This document shows, one piece after another, positions 37,759 to 44,933 of a stretch of DNA of 64,000 nucleotides. Positions within the stretch are counted from its first letter, which is position 1; the number at the start of each line of letters is the position of its first letter. A program made the position numbers and the translations under genes. The notes under the pieces were generated by a model that was given only the letters and a program-made list of their open reading frames with translations, was not told the origin of the DNA and did not search any database. This DNA comes from an uncultured Prevotella sp. (GTDB lineage: Bacteria > Bacteroidota > Bacteroidia > Bacteroidales > Bacteroidaceae): positions 167,882 to 231,881 of the forward strand of contig OMXE01000004.1 in NCBI GenBank assembly GCA_900314935.1, given 5' to 3'.

Positions 37759-38178
37759 TCAATTCTCAATCAGATAAGCATAGATGTCCGAATTATCGAG
37801 CATGGCATAGTCAGCCATTTCATCGATATAGTATTCGTCATTATTAGCATTAGCAGACTTAGAGTCGGTTGCCTTCTCCATCTTGGCAGTCTGCATTTCA
37901 GAAGATGCCTGATGGCTCTGGTTCCCACTCATCGAAGTATAATACGTAGCGGCACCGAATAACAGCGCTGCGAAACTTGCAGCAATGGCCAGTCGCCGCA
38001 TAGGCCTAATCCAAGCCCTCTTGGTACTCTTAGTTTCAGACAAATTCACTTCAATTGCCGTTGTTTTCTCCTCCGGCAACTGCTGCATGATATCCGTCAT
38101 AAACTTGTCGAAATACCCTTCAGGCACTTGGAAATGGTTCTGCTGACCAAATTTCTGTTTGAGTATATCCTCTGTCAT
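37759..38178 (-). CDS. Single-pass membrane protein, putative anti-sigma factor
   Basis: This 139-residue protein has a cytosolic N-terminus (QVPEGYFDKFMTDIMQQLPE, a pattern common in Bacteroidales sigma-linked proteins), one transmembrane helix (LAIAASFAALLFGAATYY at about residue 70-87) and a short periplasmic acidic tail. It starts 2 bases after the sigma factor stop codon. Size, topology and position all fit an anti-sigma factor; no zinc-binding motif is present. Confidence 0.72.
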   Translation of the reverse strand: MTEDILKQKFGQQNHFQVPEGYFDKFMTDIMQQLPEEKTTAIEVNLSETKSTKRAWIRPMRRLAIAASFAALLFGAATYYTSMSGNQSHQASSEMQTAKMEKATDSKSANANNDEYYIDEMADYAMLDNSDIYAYLIEN

Positions 38179-38180
38179 TT

Positions 38181-38756
38181 CTATATAGTTTTTTTATTAG
38201 ACGTTGTATTTGTAGAATGGTTTAATACATATTCAGAAATTTTTTTCACTGCAATATGATAAGATGCTTTCAGTGCTCCTTCGCTCGTTCCGGTGAGCTT
38301 GGAAAGCTCGCTGTATTTCATCTCGTCATAGTATCGCAGCGTGAACACAGTACGCTGAACATCAGGCAGTGCAGCGATTGCCTCCTGCAACAAAGCCTGC
38401 GCATCATCACCATCGAAATAGTCATCAGCCATCAGTCGGTTGGCCACCGACAGATCCATATCCGTACTGATTTTGTGCTGTTGTTTGCGCAAGTGGTCCA
38501 GACTCTCATTGATGGCGATACGGTAAAGCCATGTAGAGACTTTCGATTTACTCTGGAAATCCCCTATGCTGTTCCATGCTTTCAGGAATGTATTCTGCAG
38601 CACATCATTCGCATCATCATGGTCGAGCACGATACGACGGATCTTCCAGTACAGCGTCTCAGTGTACTGCTGTACGATTATTCCGAAGGCGCGGCGCTGG
38701 TTTTCAGGCTCGCCGAGCATCTTCATAACCTCGTTTTCATCGTATTGCTTTGCCAT
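38181..38756 (-). CDS. ECF sigma factor, RpoE-like
   Basis: This 191-residue sigma-70 factor has region 2 (AFGIIVQQYTETLYWKIRRI, DDANDVLQNTFLKAW, VSTWLYRIAINESLDHLRKQ) and region 4 (LPDVQRTVFTLRYYDEMKYS, SKLTGTSEGALKASYHIAVK). The ATG at 38756 lies 6 bases after the L,D-transpeptidase stop codon, so it may be read from that gene's promoter as well. It is followed at once by a putative anti-sigma factor and a Spy-like protein. The neighbourhood suggests control of a cell-envelope response. Confidence 0.9.
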   Translation of the reverse strand: MAKQYDENEVMKMLGEPENQRRAFGIIVQQYTETLYWKIRRIVLDHDDANDVLQNTFLKAWNSIGDFQSKSKVSTWLYRIAINESLDHLRKQQHKISTDMDLSVANRLMADDYFDGDDAQALLQEAIAALPDVQRTVFTLRYYDEMKYSELSKLTGTSEGALKASYHIAVKKISEYVLNHSTNTTSNKKTI

Positions 38757-38762
38757 GCATTA

Positions 38763-40295
38763 CTAATTGATAAAGGGTTTCAAGTGCTTCTTCAGCGCAC
38801 GGTCGTATCCATATACGTCCTGATACTCTGTCAGCACCCCATCCTGATTGGGATAAACCGTATAGTATGTGATGAAGAGCGGTATTTCCGGCTCTACCTT
38901 CACCTGATGAATCAACAAACTCTTGTCAACCATTAAACTGGTATCTACATCTTCATTCTGCTCCGCCGTCAGATTGGCGCTCATGGAATACCTGATCTTC
39001 TCCAGCAGCTCCTCATCAGGATCCTTCAGCAGGAACTGCGCCAGTCGGAAGGGCTCTTGTACGCGTACGCAGCCATGACTCACGGCTCTGAACGAGCGTT
39101 GGAAGAACCACGGTGTTGACGTGTCGTGCAGATATACCGCGTGGTTGTTAGGGAACCTGAAGATGATTCTTCCCAGTGAGTTCCCCGGTCCACCCTCTTG
39201 TACGATATACTGTTTCCCTTCCATGATCCTGCTGTACGAGCCTCGTGTAGCATCGAGTTTCCCCTCCTTCTTGTCGTATATGTACATGTTATTCCTTTTC
39301 AGGTAGCCATGACTATAGACAATGCCTTTGGCGATGCTCTGCGGCACGAACCATTTCGGGTTCAGGTCCATCCGCTGTATCCTACTGGTGAGCAGAGGTG
39401 TCTTACTCTTTCTGGTACCGCATCCCACCCTCATCGAGATCGAAGAGTCGGGACAAACGGCAAACAGTCGGTAGGAAGGCACATTCACCAATACATATTT
39501 CTTATGTTGCTCAGGCGCATCCTCCAGATACCATCTGCTACGTTCGATATTACAGATCGTTGTCAGTCGTTGCGCCTCCGACAGTCCTCCTTCCTTCAAA
39601 CGCTTGCACAGCGCAGGATAGAGCGTATTCTTCGGCTGTATCTCCTTGAGGAAACGAGCCACACTGTCGTTCCGGATTTTCCGCATGGCCTTACTGAAGA
39701 AGTTCTCGTCAGGATGTTTCACCTTGATGTCGAACAGGTGATAGTATGTCACGCGCACCGAATCGCTGTCCTTTACATCACAGTGGTTCATCACATATTC
39801 CGCATTCAGGTAGCCGAAATGCTGGCCGCTGCAATAGCGCAGGAACGCTTTGGTGAGGTTATACTCCAGTCGGGCATACACCCTGTTGATATCAGCCACG
39901 CTGTCACCCATCTCCATGTTATGCGCCCTGTTCATATCGATAGAGAGCTGTTTACGTCGGAACACGCCCGATGATATTCCACCCTCTTCCACCTTTTCCA
40001 GGTACGCCATCAGGGAATCAGCCCGCTGGTCTATTCCCATTCTGTCAATCCAGAGCAAAGGGCGGCCGTTTAAGTAATGACTTCGTGTCTGGCGGTCGGC
40101 CACCATCTTCCCACTGTCTTCCCTTGCCAGTTGTCGCAAATGTTTTTTCACCGTCTGTGCATCCACACAAAAGGCCGACTTTCTCAGCTCAGAGAAAGCG
40201 TCTAAAGTTAAAGCCTTATTGGGATTCTCTTGTTTTTCCTGACATGATATAAACATACATGCCAAGACAAGAAATAGTATGAGTTGTCTATACAC
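38763..40295 (-). CDS. L,D-transpeptidase (YkuD domain, YcbB-like) lipoprotein
   Basis: This 510-residue protein cross-links peptidoglycan or attaches proteins to it. The start is GTG at 40295 and the signal ends in CMFISCQE, consistent with a lipoprotein. The N-terminal half is a helical scaffold domain like that of YcbB (GRPLLWIDRMGIDQRADSLM). The YkuD domain begins about residue 270 (YVLVNVPSYRLFAV) and has the catalytic His/Cys motif HDTSTPWFFQRSFRAVSHGC followed by VRVQ. It lies 18 bases after the small T9SS-type protein gene and 6 bases before the sigma-factor gene. Confidence 0.9.
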   Translation of the reverse strand: MYRQLILFLVLACMFISCQEKQENPNKALTLDAFSELRKSAFCVDAQTVKKHLRQLAREDSGKMVADRQTRSHYLNGRPLLWIDRMGIDQRADSLMAYLEKVEEGGISSGVFRRKQLSIDMNRAHNMEMGDSVADINRVYARLEYNLTKAFLRYCSGQHFGYLNAEYVMNHCDVKDSDSVRVTYYHLFDIKVKHPDENFFSKAMRKIRNDSVARFLKEIQPKNTLYPALCKRLKEGGLSEAQRLTTICNIERSRWYLEDAPEQHKKYVLVNVPSYRLFAVCPDSSISMRVGCGTRKSKTPLLTSRIQRMDLNPKWFVPQSIAKGIVYSHGYLKRNNMYIYDKKEGKLDATRGSYSRIMEGKQYIVQEGGPGNSLGRIIFRFPNNHAVYLHDTSTPWFFQRSFRAVSHGCVRVQEPFRLAQFLLKDPDEELLEKIRYSMSANLTAEQNEDVDTSLMVDKSLLIHQVKVEPEIPLFITYYTVYPNQDGVLTEYQDVYGYDRALKKHLKPFIN

Positions 40296-40313
40296 GGTGA
40301 GTGTAGGTCAATA

Positions 40314-40622
40314 CTATTTGACGGAGATTTTGCGAACCACCTTGCCCACCTTCACGATGTAGCAACCTTTCGGCAAGCTCAGCTCAAAGCTTTTTTCTGC
40401 ACCTTCTACTTTCACGCTCATGACGCGTACACCAGCCACATTATAGATATAAAGCATCTGTCCGCTGGCGTTGTTCACATGCAGGGTGTTGCCCTGCAGC
40501 ACAACAGTCGGCTGAACGATTTCCTGCTCTATGATCTCTATGGAAGTGTTCGCCATGATGCTCACTGGTACGCCGAATACCAGAGCTGCAGCAAGGGTGA
40601 TCATGAGTAATCTTTTATTCAT
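40314..40622 (-). CDS. Small exported protein made almost only of a T9SS-type C-terminal domain
   Basis: This 102-residue protein has a signal peptide (LLMITLAAALVFGVPVSIMA) and then a region resembling type A sorting domains of the type IX secretion system: LHVNNASGQMLYIYNVAGVR, SFELSLPKGCYIVKVGKVVR and a basic end (KISVK). There is nearly no cargo between the signal and the domain. It might be a free-standing surface or adaptor domain. The promoter box is at 40641-40648. It appears to be the first gene of the envelope cluster. Confidence 0.7.
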   Translation of the reverse strand: MNKRLLMITLAAALVFGVPVSIMANTSIEIIEQEIVQPTVVLQGNTLHVNNASGQMLYIYNVAGVRVMSVKVEGAEKSFELSLPKGCYIVKVGKVVRKISVK

Positions 40623-40640
40623 AAGCGCTTATATTTTGTG

Positions 40641-40648
40641 CAAATATA
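40641..40648 (-). promoter_or_regulatory. -7 box for the envelope cluster
   Basis: CAAATATA on the plus strand is TATATTTG on the transcribed strand, 18 bases before the ATG at 40622. Confidence 0.6.
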
Positions 40649-40727
40649 CATTGTTTTTGTGAATCCAGCAACATTTTTTACCATTTTCTTTCAGAAAATT
40701 GTAGAAAATAGATGATTTTAACAGTCA

Positions 40728-41642
40728 TCACAGCTCAAACACGTCATTTTCGGCTGTCAGATACGATTCCGGGAACACTTTCCGTGCTTCGTTCACAATC
40801 TGCTGTTCATCGTTATATCTTGCTGAATAATGTCCCAAAATGAGTTTCTTCACGTTCGCTTTCAGGGCCACGGTTGCCGCCTGAGCCGCCGTACTATGAT
40901 GGTAGAGTTCGGCACGGTCGGCCCTGTCTTCACAATATGTACTCTCATGATAGAGCAGGTCAACACCCTGAACCACCTTATATAACTCGGGCATATAACG
41001 TGTATCACTACAGAAGGCATAGGCACGTGGTGGATCAGCCGGCGTAACCAGTCGTTCATGGGGCACCACTTCCCCATCCTCTTTCACCCATCCGGCACCA
41101 GCCTTGATGTTGTTGATCTGACTGACAGGAATCTGCAGGTAGTCGATCATGTCACGACGGATATGCGGCAGTGTGGGTTTCTCACGGAACAGATAGCCGC
41201 AGCAAGGCACACGGTGCTCGAGCGGAATGGTCTCCACAGTCACGCTCTTATCCTCGTAAATCACCTGCTGAAGTGTCGTCTCAACGGCATGGAACACCAC
41301 CTCATATTCCAGTCCGTTGCAGAACATATCCATCTGTGCCTTCAGCATCGGTTCCAGTGCCGCCGGTGCATAGACATGCAAGGGAGCCGTTCGTCCCAGC
41401 ATACCAAAGGTACTGATCATACCAATCAGTCCGAAGCAGTGGTCACCATGCAGATGCGAGATGAACACAGCGTGTAAGCGGTTGAAGTTGATGTGTGAGC
41501 GCCGCAACTGTATCTGAGTACCTTCACCGCAGTCGATCATGAACTGCTTGTCGCGCACCTCCACCACCTGCGATGTGGCCATGTGTTTAGGAGTTGGCAA
41601 GGCACTCCCACAACCAAGGATATATACTCTGAACGGCTGCAT
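40728..41642 (-). CDS. rnz: Ribonuclease Z
   Basis: This is a metallo-beta-lactamase-fold endonuclease that removes the 3' trailer of tRNA precursors, 304 residues (short form). Zinc motif HLHGDHCFG (HxHxDH) follows LHAVFISHLHG; the N-terminus ILGCGSALPTPKHMATSQVV and the distal FCSDTRY and LILGHYSARY motifs complete the active site. Its ATG overlaps the stop codon of the preceding lipoprotein gene (TAATG), so translation is probably coupled. Confidence 0.95.
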   Translation of the reverse strand: MQPFRVYILGCGSALPTPKHMATSQVVEVRDKQFMIDCGEGTQIQLRRSHINFNRLHAVFISHLHGDHCFGLIGMISTFGMLGRTAPLHVYAPAALEPMLKAQMDMFCNGLEYEVVFHAVETTLQQVIYEDKSVTVETIPLEHRVPCCGYLFREKPTLPHIRRDMIDYLQIPVSQINNIKAGAGWVKEDGEVVPHERLVTPADPPRAYAFCSDTRYMPELYKVVQGVDLLYHESTYCEDRADRAELYHHSTAAQAATVALKANVKKLILGHYSARYNDEQQIVNEARKVFPESYLTAENDVFEL

Positions 41643-42208
41643 TACTTGAGTCGTTTATAGGCATAGATACCCCGTTCGTTCTCCAAGAACAGACTATCTG
41701 CACCCAGCTCATAGATGCTGAACGTGTCGGAGGAGAGAACCAGTCGTCCGTTGCATATCTTCCAGTCGACCAACGGTTTCGGCTCTGTGATATTCGAAAC
41801 CACCACGCCGCCTTCCTGGATCTCGAACGACTTATCCAGACTCACCCATTTACCCAAGAGTGTGGTCAGGTTCACCACCACACGTGCCTTGGCCGGCTCA
41901 TCATCGGTAGCCTCCGATTCCAGTGTCACTGCCATCCTGTCGCCTACGCCCATACCGCCTTTTACATTAGACACCGAGTCCTCGTTCACGCCGATATACA
42001 GCGTATCACCCTGATCGGTTATCAGTTCCAGCGTATGCATGGCTGTTCCGCCACCACAACGACCGTAGATACTCACGTCTTCCACCGAGTCGATCTCCAC
42101 GAATGTTGAGTCGTTCTCCACCTCTGGCTCGGGTTTCTTCTGCTCCTTGCACGAAGACACCCAGGTCAGTGTCAGCAGGGTTGCAAATACATAAATTAAT
42201 CTTTTCAT
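41642..42208 (-). CDS. Lipoprotein with lipocalin-like C-terminal region
   Basis: This 188-residue protein begins at the ATG at 42208 with a lipoprotein signal (LIYVFATLLTLTWVSSCKEQ). The middle (residues 40-110) forms beta strands around a small Gly-rich motif (YGRCGGGTAMHTLEL). The C-terminal part (LLGKWVSLDKSFEIQEGGVV onwards) resembles the lipocalin-like domains of Bacteroidales (GxW start). It precedes rnz with a one-base overlap. The longer reading frame extends through 8-bp tandem repeats and is not credible. Confidence 0.75.
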   Translation of the reverse strand: MKRLIYVFATLLTLTWVSSCKEQKKPEPEVENDSTFVEIDSVEDVSIYGRCGGGTAMHTLELITDQGDTLYIGVNEDSVSNVKGGMGVGDRMAVTLESEATDDEPAKARVVVNLTTLLGKWVSLDKSFEIQEGGVVVSNITEPKPLVDWKICNGRLVLSSDTFSIYELGADSLFLENERGIYAYKRLK

Positions 42209-42227
42209 ATAGTGATTTTTGATTTTT

Positions 42228-42317
42228 CGTAATTTCGTAATATCGTAACAACGTAATAACGGGATAACGACATCATTGAGGTAATCTCGCGCCACCGTAC
42301 CACCGTACCACCGCGCC
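42228..42317. repeat. Two 8-bp tandem repeats between mazG and the lipoprotein gene
   Basis: CGTAA recurs at 42228, 42236, 42244 and 42252, with decayed units (CGGGATAA, CGACATC) at 42260 and 42268. A second 8-bp array has ACCG at 42294, 42302 and 42310 (units ACCGTACC). The remaining bases up to 42347 form a C/G-rich hairpin-like stretch (CCCCCTTCCTC...GGGGG) that reaches into the end of mazG. Confidence 0.8.
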
Positions 42318-42347
42318 TCCGGTTCCCCCTTCCTCTTATGGAGAGGG

Positions 42348-43205
42348 TTAGGGGGTGAGGCTCCTTTTCGCCTCCTCCCACAGTGCATCCATTTCCTCCA
42401 GCGTCATTTCCGTTAAGGGCTTACCCATTTTGATGGAATGTTCCTCTACGTAGTTGAAACGGTGGATGAATTTCTGGTTCGTGCGCTCCAGGGCGTTGTC
42501 AGGATTCAGCTTATACAGACGTGCTGCATTGATCACCGAGAAGAGGAAATCGCCCAGTTCATTGGTGGAGCGTTCCTTATCCTCTTTGTTCAGTTCTACC
42601 TCCAGCTCATCCAGTTCCTCGCGCACCTTCTTCCACACATCCCGACGGTCCTGCCAGTCGAACCCCACATTACGGGCCTTATCCTGAATGCGGTAAGCCT
42701 TGATCAAACTCGGTAGTGCATCAGGCACGCCACTGAGCACGCTTTTGTTTCCGTCCTTCTCCTTGAGCTTGATCTGCTCCCAGTTCTGCAGCACCTGCTC
42801 AGCGGTCTTCACATCAGGACGTTCCACTTTCTCCTGAAAGCGCGGATCATCCAGCGGCAGCGGTTCCTTCTGTCCCACCTGTGAAGGATCATAGATATGC
42901 GGATGACGGAAGATCAGCTTGTCGGCCTGCGTGTTACACACGTCAGCGATATCGAAATCATCTGTCTCAGAACCGATCTTTGCATAGAACAGCACGTGCA
43001 TCAGCACGTCCCCCAGTTCCTTACTAATCCCCTTGGTATCGTTCTTCATCAAGGCGTCGCACAGTTCGAAGGTCTCCTCTATCGTATTGGGCCTCAGACT
43101 CTCATTGGTCTGTTTCTTATCCCACGGACATTTCTCCCGCAGCTGGTCCAACACATCCAGTAACCTACCGAAAGCCTCCAGTTTCTCTTCTCTTGTATGC
43201 ATCAT
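42348..43205 (-). CDS. mazG: Nucleoside triphosphate pyrophosphohydrolase MazG
   Basis: This 285-residue enzyme hydrolyses (d)NTPs to monophosphates, a house-cleaning role. Two MazG domains are visible: domain 1 with LREKCPWDKKQTNESLRPNT, IEETFELCDAL and KELGDVLMHVLFYAKI (metal-binding Glu/Asp); domain 2 with REELDELEVELNKEDKER and NELGDFLFSVINAARLY. Two adjacent ATGs at 43205 and 43202 are possible starts; the longer frame (TTG) has no homology. The stop codon lies within a C/G-rich repeat-like sequence. Confidence 0.94.
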   Translation of the reverse strand: MMHTREEKLEAFGRLLDVLDQLREKCPWDKKQTNESLRPNTIEETFELCDALMKNDTKGISKELGDVLMHVLFYAKIGSETDDFDIADVCNTQADKLIFRHPHIYDPSQVGQKEPLPLDDPRFQEKVERPDVKTAEQVLQNWEQIKLKEKDGNKSVLSGVPDALPSLIKAYRIQDKARNVGFDWQDRRDVWKKVREELDELEVELNKEDKERSTNELGDFLFSVINAARLYKLNPDNALERTNQKFIHRFNYVEEHSIKMGKPLTEMTLEEMDALWEEAKRSLTP

Positions 43206-43286
43206 TCTTGGTTTATTCCATGCAAATTTCGCAATTATTTTGGATATAACCAAATAAATATATCGAAAAATGACATGATAAGGGTA

Positions 43287-43352
43287 GTACAGTGACGTGT
43301 GTACTACAGTACAGTGACGTATGTACTGCAGTACAGAACGCCATGTACTCAG
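43287..43352. repeat. 22-bp-period GTACAG array
   Basis: GTACAG begins at 43287, 43309 and 43331, exactly 22 bp apart. Each unit holds a second GTAC 14 bp after the first. Units differ at a few bases only, and the third is more diverged. The array ends in the last codons of the gene on the minus strand, whose stop codon is at 43349-43351. It fills most of the mazG - DUF6078 gap. Confidence 0.85.
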
Positions 43353-43780
43353 TCATTCCAGCAGTAATGCTGCTCGTAAGCATCGAATTCAAGGTGGGAA
43401 AGTCCCAGCTCGTCGAGTACATTACGTATTACTGCAATATCCTTTGGAGAGCAAAGAAGCTTGCCGCGCCTATACTCAAAGTATCTGGTGCGTCCGAAGT
43501 ACTGTACCAACTTATACATAAACGTTTTGTATTGGCCCGGTAGCATCTGTGCCTTCATGGCTGTAAAGCCACGGGCATACTGCTGTACTTCGTCAGAACG
43601 ATAGTATTCGCACCGTTCCGAGGGTTTCGTACGGAGAGGGTTAACGATGGTGACAAGGTGGTTCTTCTTCGTAAGCACCTGCATCGCCATCTGGCGTAGG
43701 CAATGATTAGCTACAGAACAGTCAACTACCACACAAAGTGGATAACCATTAGGTACATCCTTAGAATTGATTTTGCTCAT
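43349..43780 (-). CDS. Unknown protein, DUF6078-like
   Basis: This 143-residue protein starts at the ATG at 43780. Its N-terminus has cysteines that could bind metal (PLCVVVDCSVANHCLRQMAM), followed by HLVTIVNPLRTKPSERCEYY, YARGFTAMKAQMLPGQYKTF and VQYFGRTRYFEYRRGKLLCS. I recall a Bacteroidales family (DUF6078) with this layout, including an xxxFGRxxYxxxRxGxxLxSP stretch, but cannot verify it. No function is known to me. It overlaps the end of the upstream 278-residue gene by 20 bases, so the two form one unit. Its stop codon lies inside a 22-bp repeat array. Confidence 0.72.
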   Translation of the reverse strand: MSKINSKDVPNGYPLCVVVDCSVANHCLRQMAMQVLTKKNHLVTIVNPLRTKPSERCEYYRSDEVQQYARGFTAMKAQMLPGQYKTFMYKLVQYFGRTRYFEYRRGKLLCSPKDIAVIRNVLDELGLSHLEFDAYEQHYCWND

Positions 43781-44597
43781 ATTGATTGTTGTTTTGTTGT
43801 TTTTCCCATATATGATGTGCATCTGTAATCACGTATGCAAGCTTTTTCGGCCCGAAGTAGTTCTTCACCCACTTGGCAATAGCCTCGCTGGGCCAGTTCT
43901 CAATACCCACCCGACAAGCCATGTGCTTCGTCAGATGCAGCACGAGATACGTTATCAGCACTCTTTCTGCCTCATTCAGATCGACTTTATACTTGTGCTG
44001 GTAGTGATAAAGGAATTCGCCAAAATAATACTGTTGAAGTTCTGGATTGCAGAACAAATTCTGTAGTCCGTCGCTGATGCGCTTGACAGCCTCATCATTG
44101 GGCTTCACATGGAATTGGGGTACGTTACCTGCTAAAAGTATCTTCATGTTGATACCGTTTTTGTGGGCACAAAGGTTTTCCGCTATCCTGTCATGATCGT
44201 TAGTGGTCACAAGCGCATTGACCTTGCAATCAAAGATAGCATGGCTAATGGAAGGTTCAATGATCTCCTGACTACCGGTTGGTTTGAACCTATCGGGCAC
44301 CAAAGGTGTCATAAAGGCCGCCATCAGCCCTGTCTCTCTATCACGAACAATACGAAAGCAATCCGACTGCTCCACTAGTGAGGTGAGTTCAGAATCCTGT
44401 TTGAAACCGAGTGCCTTGCGCAACTCGTTGAACTTCACCTGCGGGTAGCAGAGTGTTACAGGATCCATATACTCCACAGCCCCATCGAACAGGTATCGGA
44501 TTTTACCGATAGCGTTCCATGACAATCGTTTGGCTCGCCAATGACGGCTGTAGTTTCTGGCGCTCGTAGCGCCCATCACGATGTCTGTTTTATTCAT
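43761..44597 (-). CDS. Unknown 278-residue protein, first gene of an unknown pair
   Basis: I do not recognise this protein. It has no signal peptide or membrane helix and looks cytosolic: a basic N-terminus (SARNYSRHWRAKRLSWNAIG), a mixed middle (CYPQVKFNELRKALGFKQDS, CFRIVRDRETGLMAAFMTPL), a helical part (EAERVLITYLVLHLTKHMAC) and a Gln/Asn-rich end (EKQQNNNQYEQNQF). The helical C-terminal half could be a regulatory or nucleic-acid-binding domain, but no motif supports that. The ATG at 44597 lies 170 bases downstream of the nearest promoter box, behind a leader with three strong hairpins. It overlaps the DUF6078-like gene by 20 bases. Confidence 0.72.
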   Translation of the reverse strand: MNKTDIVMGATSARNYSRHWRAKRLSWNAIGKIRYLFDGAVEYMDPVTLCYPQVKFNELRKALGFKQDSELTSLVEQSDCFRIVRDRETGLMAAFMTPLVPDRFKPTGSQEIIEPSISHAIFDCKVNALVTTNDHDRIAENLCAHKNGINMKILLAGNVPQFHVKPNDEAVKRISDGLQNLFCNPELQQYYFGEFLYHYQHKYKVDLNEAERVLITYLVLHLTKHMACRVGIENWPSEAIAKWVKNYFGPKKLAYVITDAHHIWEKQQNNNQYEQNQF

Positions 44598-44649
44598 TTG
44601 TCTTATTCATATATAGATTTATATCTCTACAAAGATGTCATAGATGTCA

Positions 44650-44722
44650 AGACCTATCTGAAATAGGTCTTATCTATGACTATTAGTCCCTATTTATAGG
44701 ATAGGGACTATACGTATAGTCC
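44650..44722 (-). promoter_or_regulatory. Structured 5' leader with overlapping hairpins
   Basis: Three inverted repeats precede the unknown pair: AGACCTAT/ATAGGTCT (44650-44670), AGTCCCTAT/ATAGGGACT (44685-44709) and the perfect 18-bp palindrome GGACTATACGTATAGTCC (44705-44722). The second and third share bases 44705-44709, so in RNA they cannot form together. With the -7 box at 44768-44775 they fall in a 5' leader of about 160 bases. The palindrome could also be a protein-binding operator. Confidence 0.65.
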
Positions 44723-44767
44723 TTATAAAGCATTGTTCGGTGTTTTCCGAATATGTCTTTCAGCATA

Positions 44768-44775
44768 CAAAGGTA
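44768..44775 (-). promoter_or_regulatory. -7 box for the unknown pair
   Basis: CAAAGGTA on the plus strand is TACCTTTG on the transcribed strand. It is the nearest good -7 box upstream of the ATG at 44597. Confidence 0.5.
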
Positions 44776-44869
44776 CGAAAAAGATTTGGAATACAAAAGA
44801 AAAATGTCTATTTTTACCTACTCCACTCATTTTTATTGGCAAAGTGATGGATATTTGCGGAATTATGAG

Positions 44870-44877
44870 TATCTTTG
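44870..44877 (+). promoter_or_regulatory. -7 box for uxaB
   Basis: TATCTTTG, 56 bases before the uxaB ATG; the leader between them has no obvious structure. Confidence 0.6.
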
Positions 44878-44933
44878 TATCCTGAAATCAAATATGATTA
44901 TATATTGTAACAACCGAGAGGTTATCATTAACC

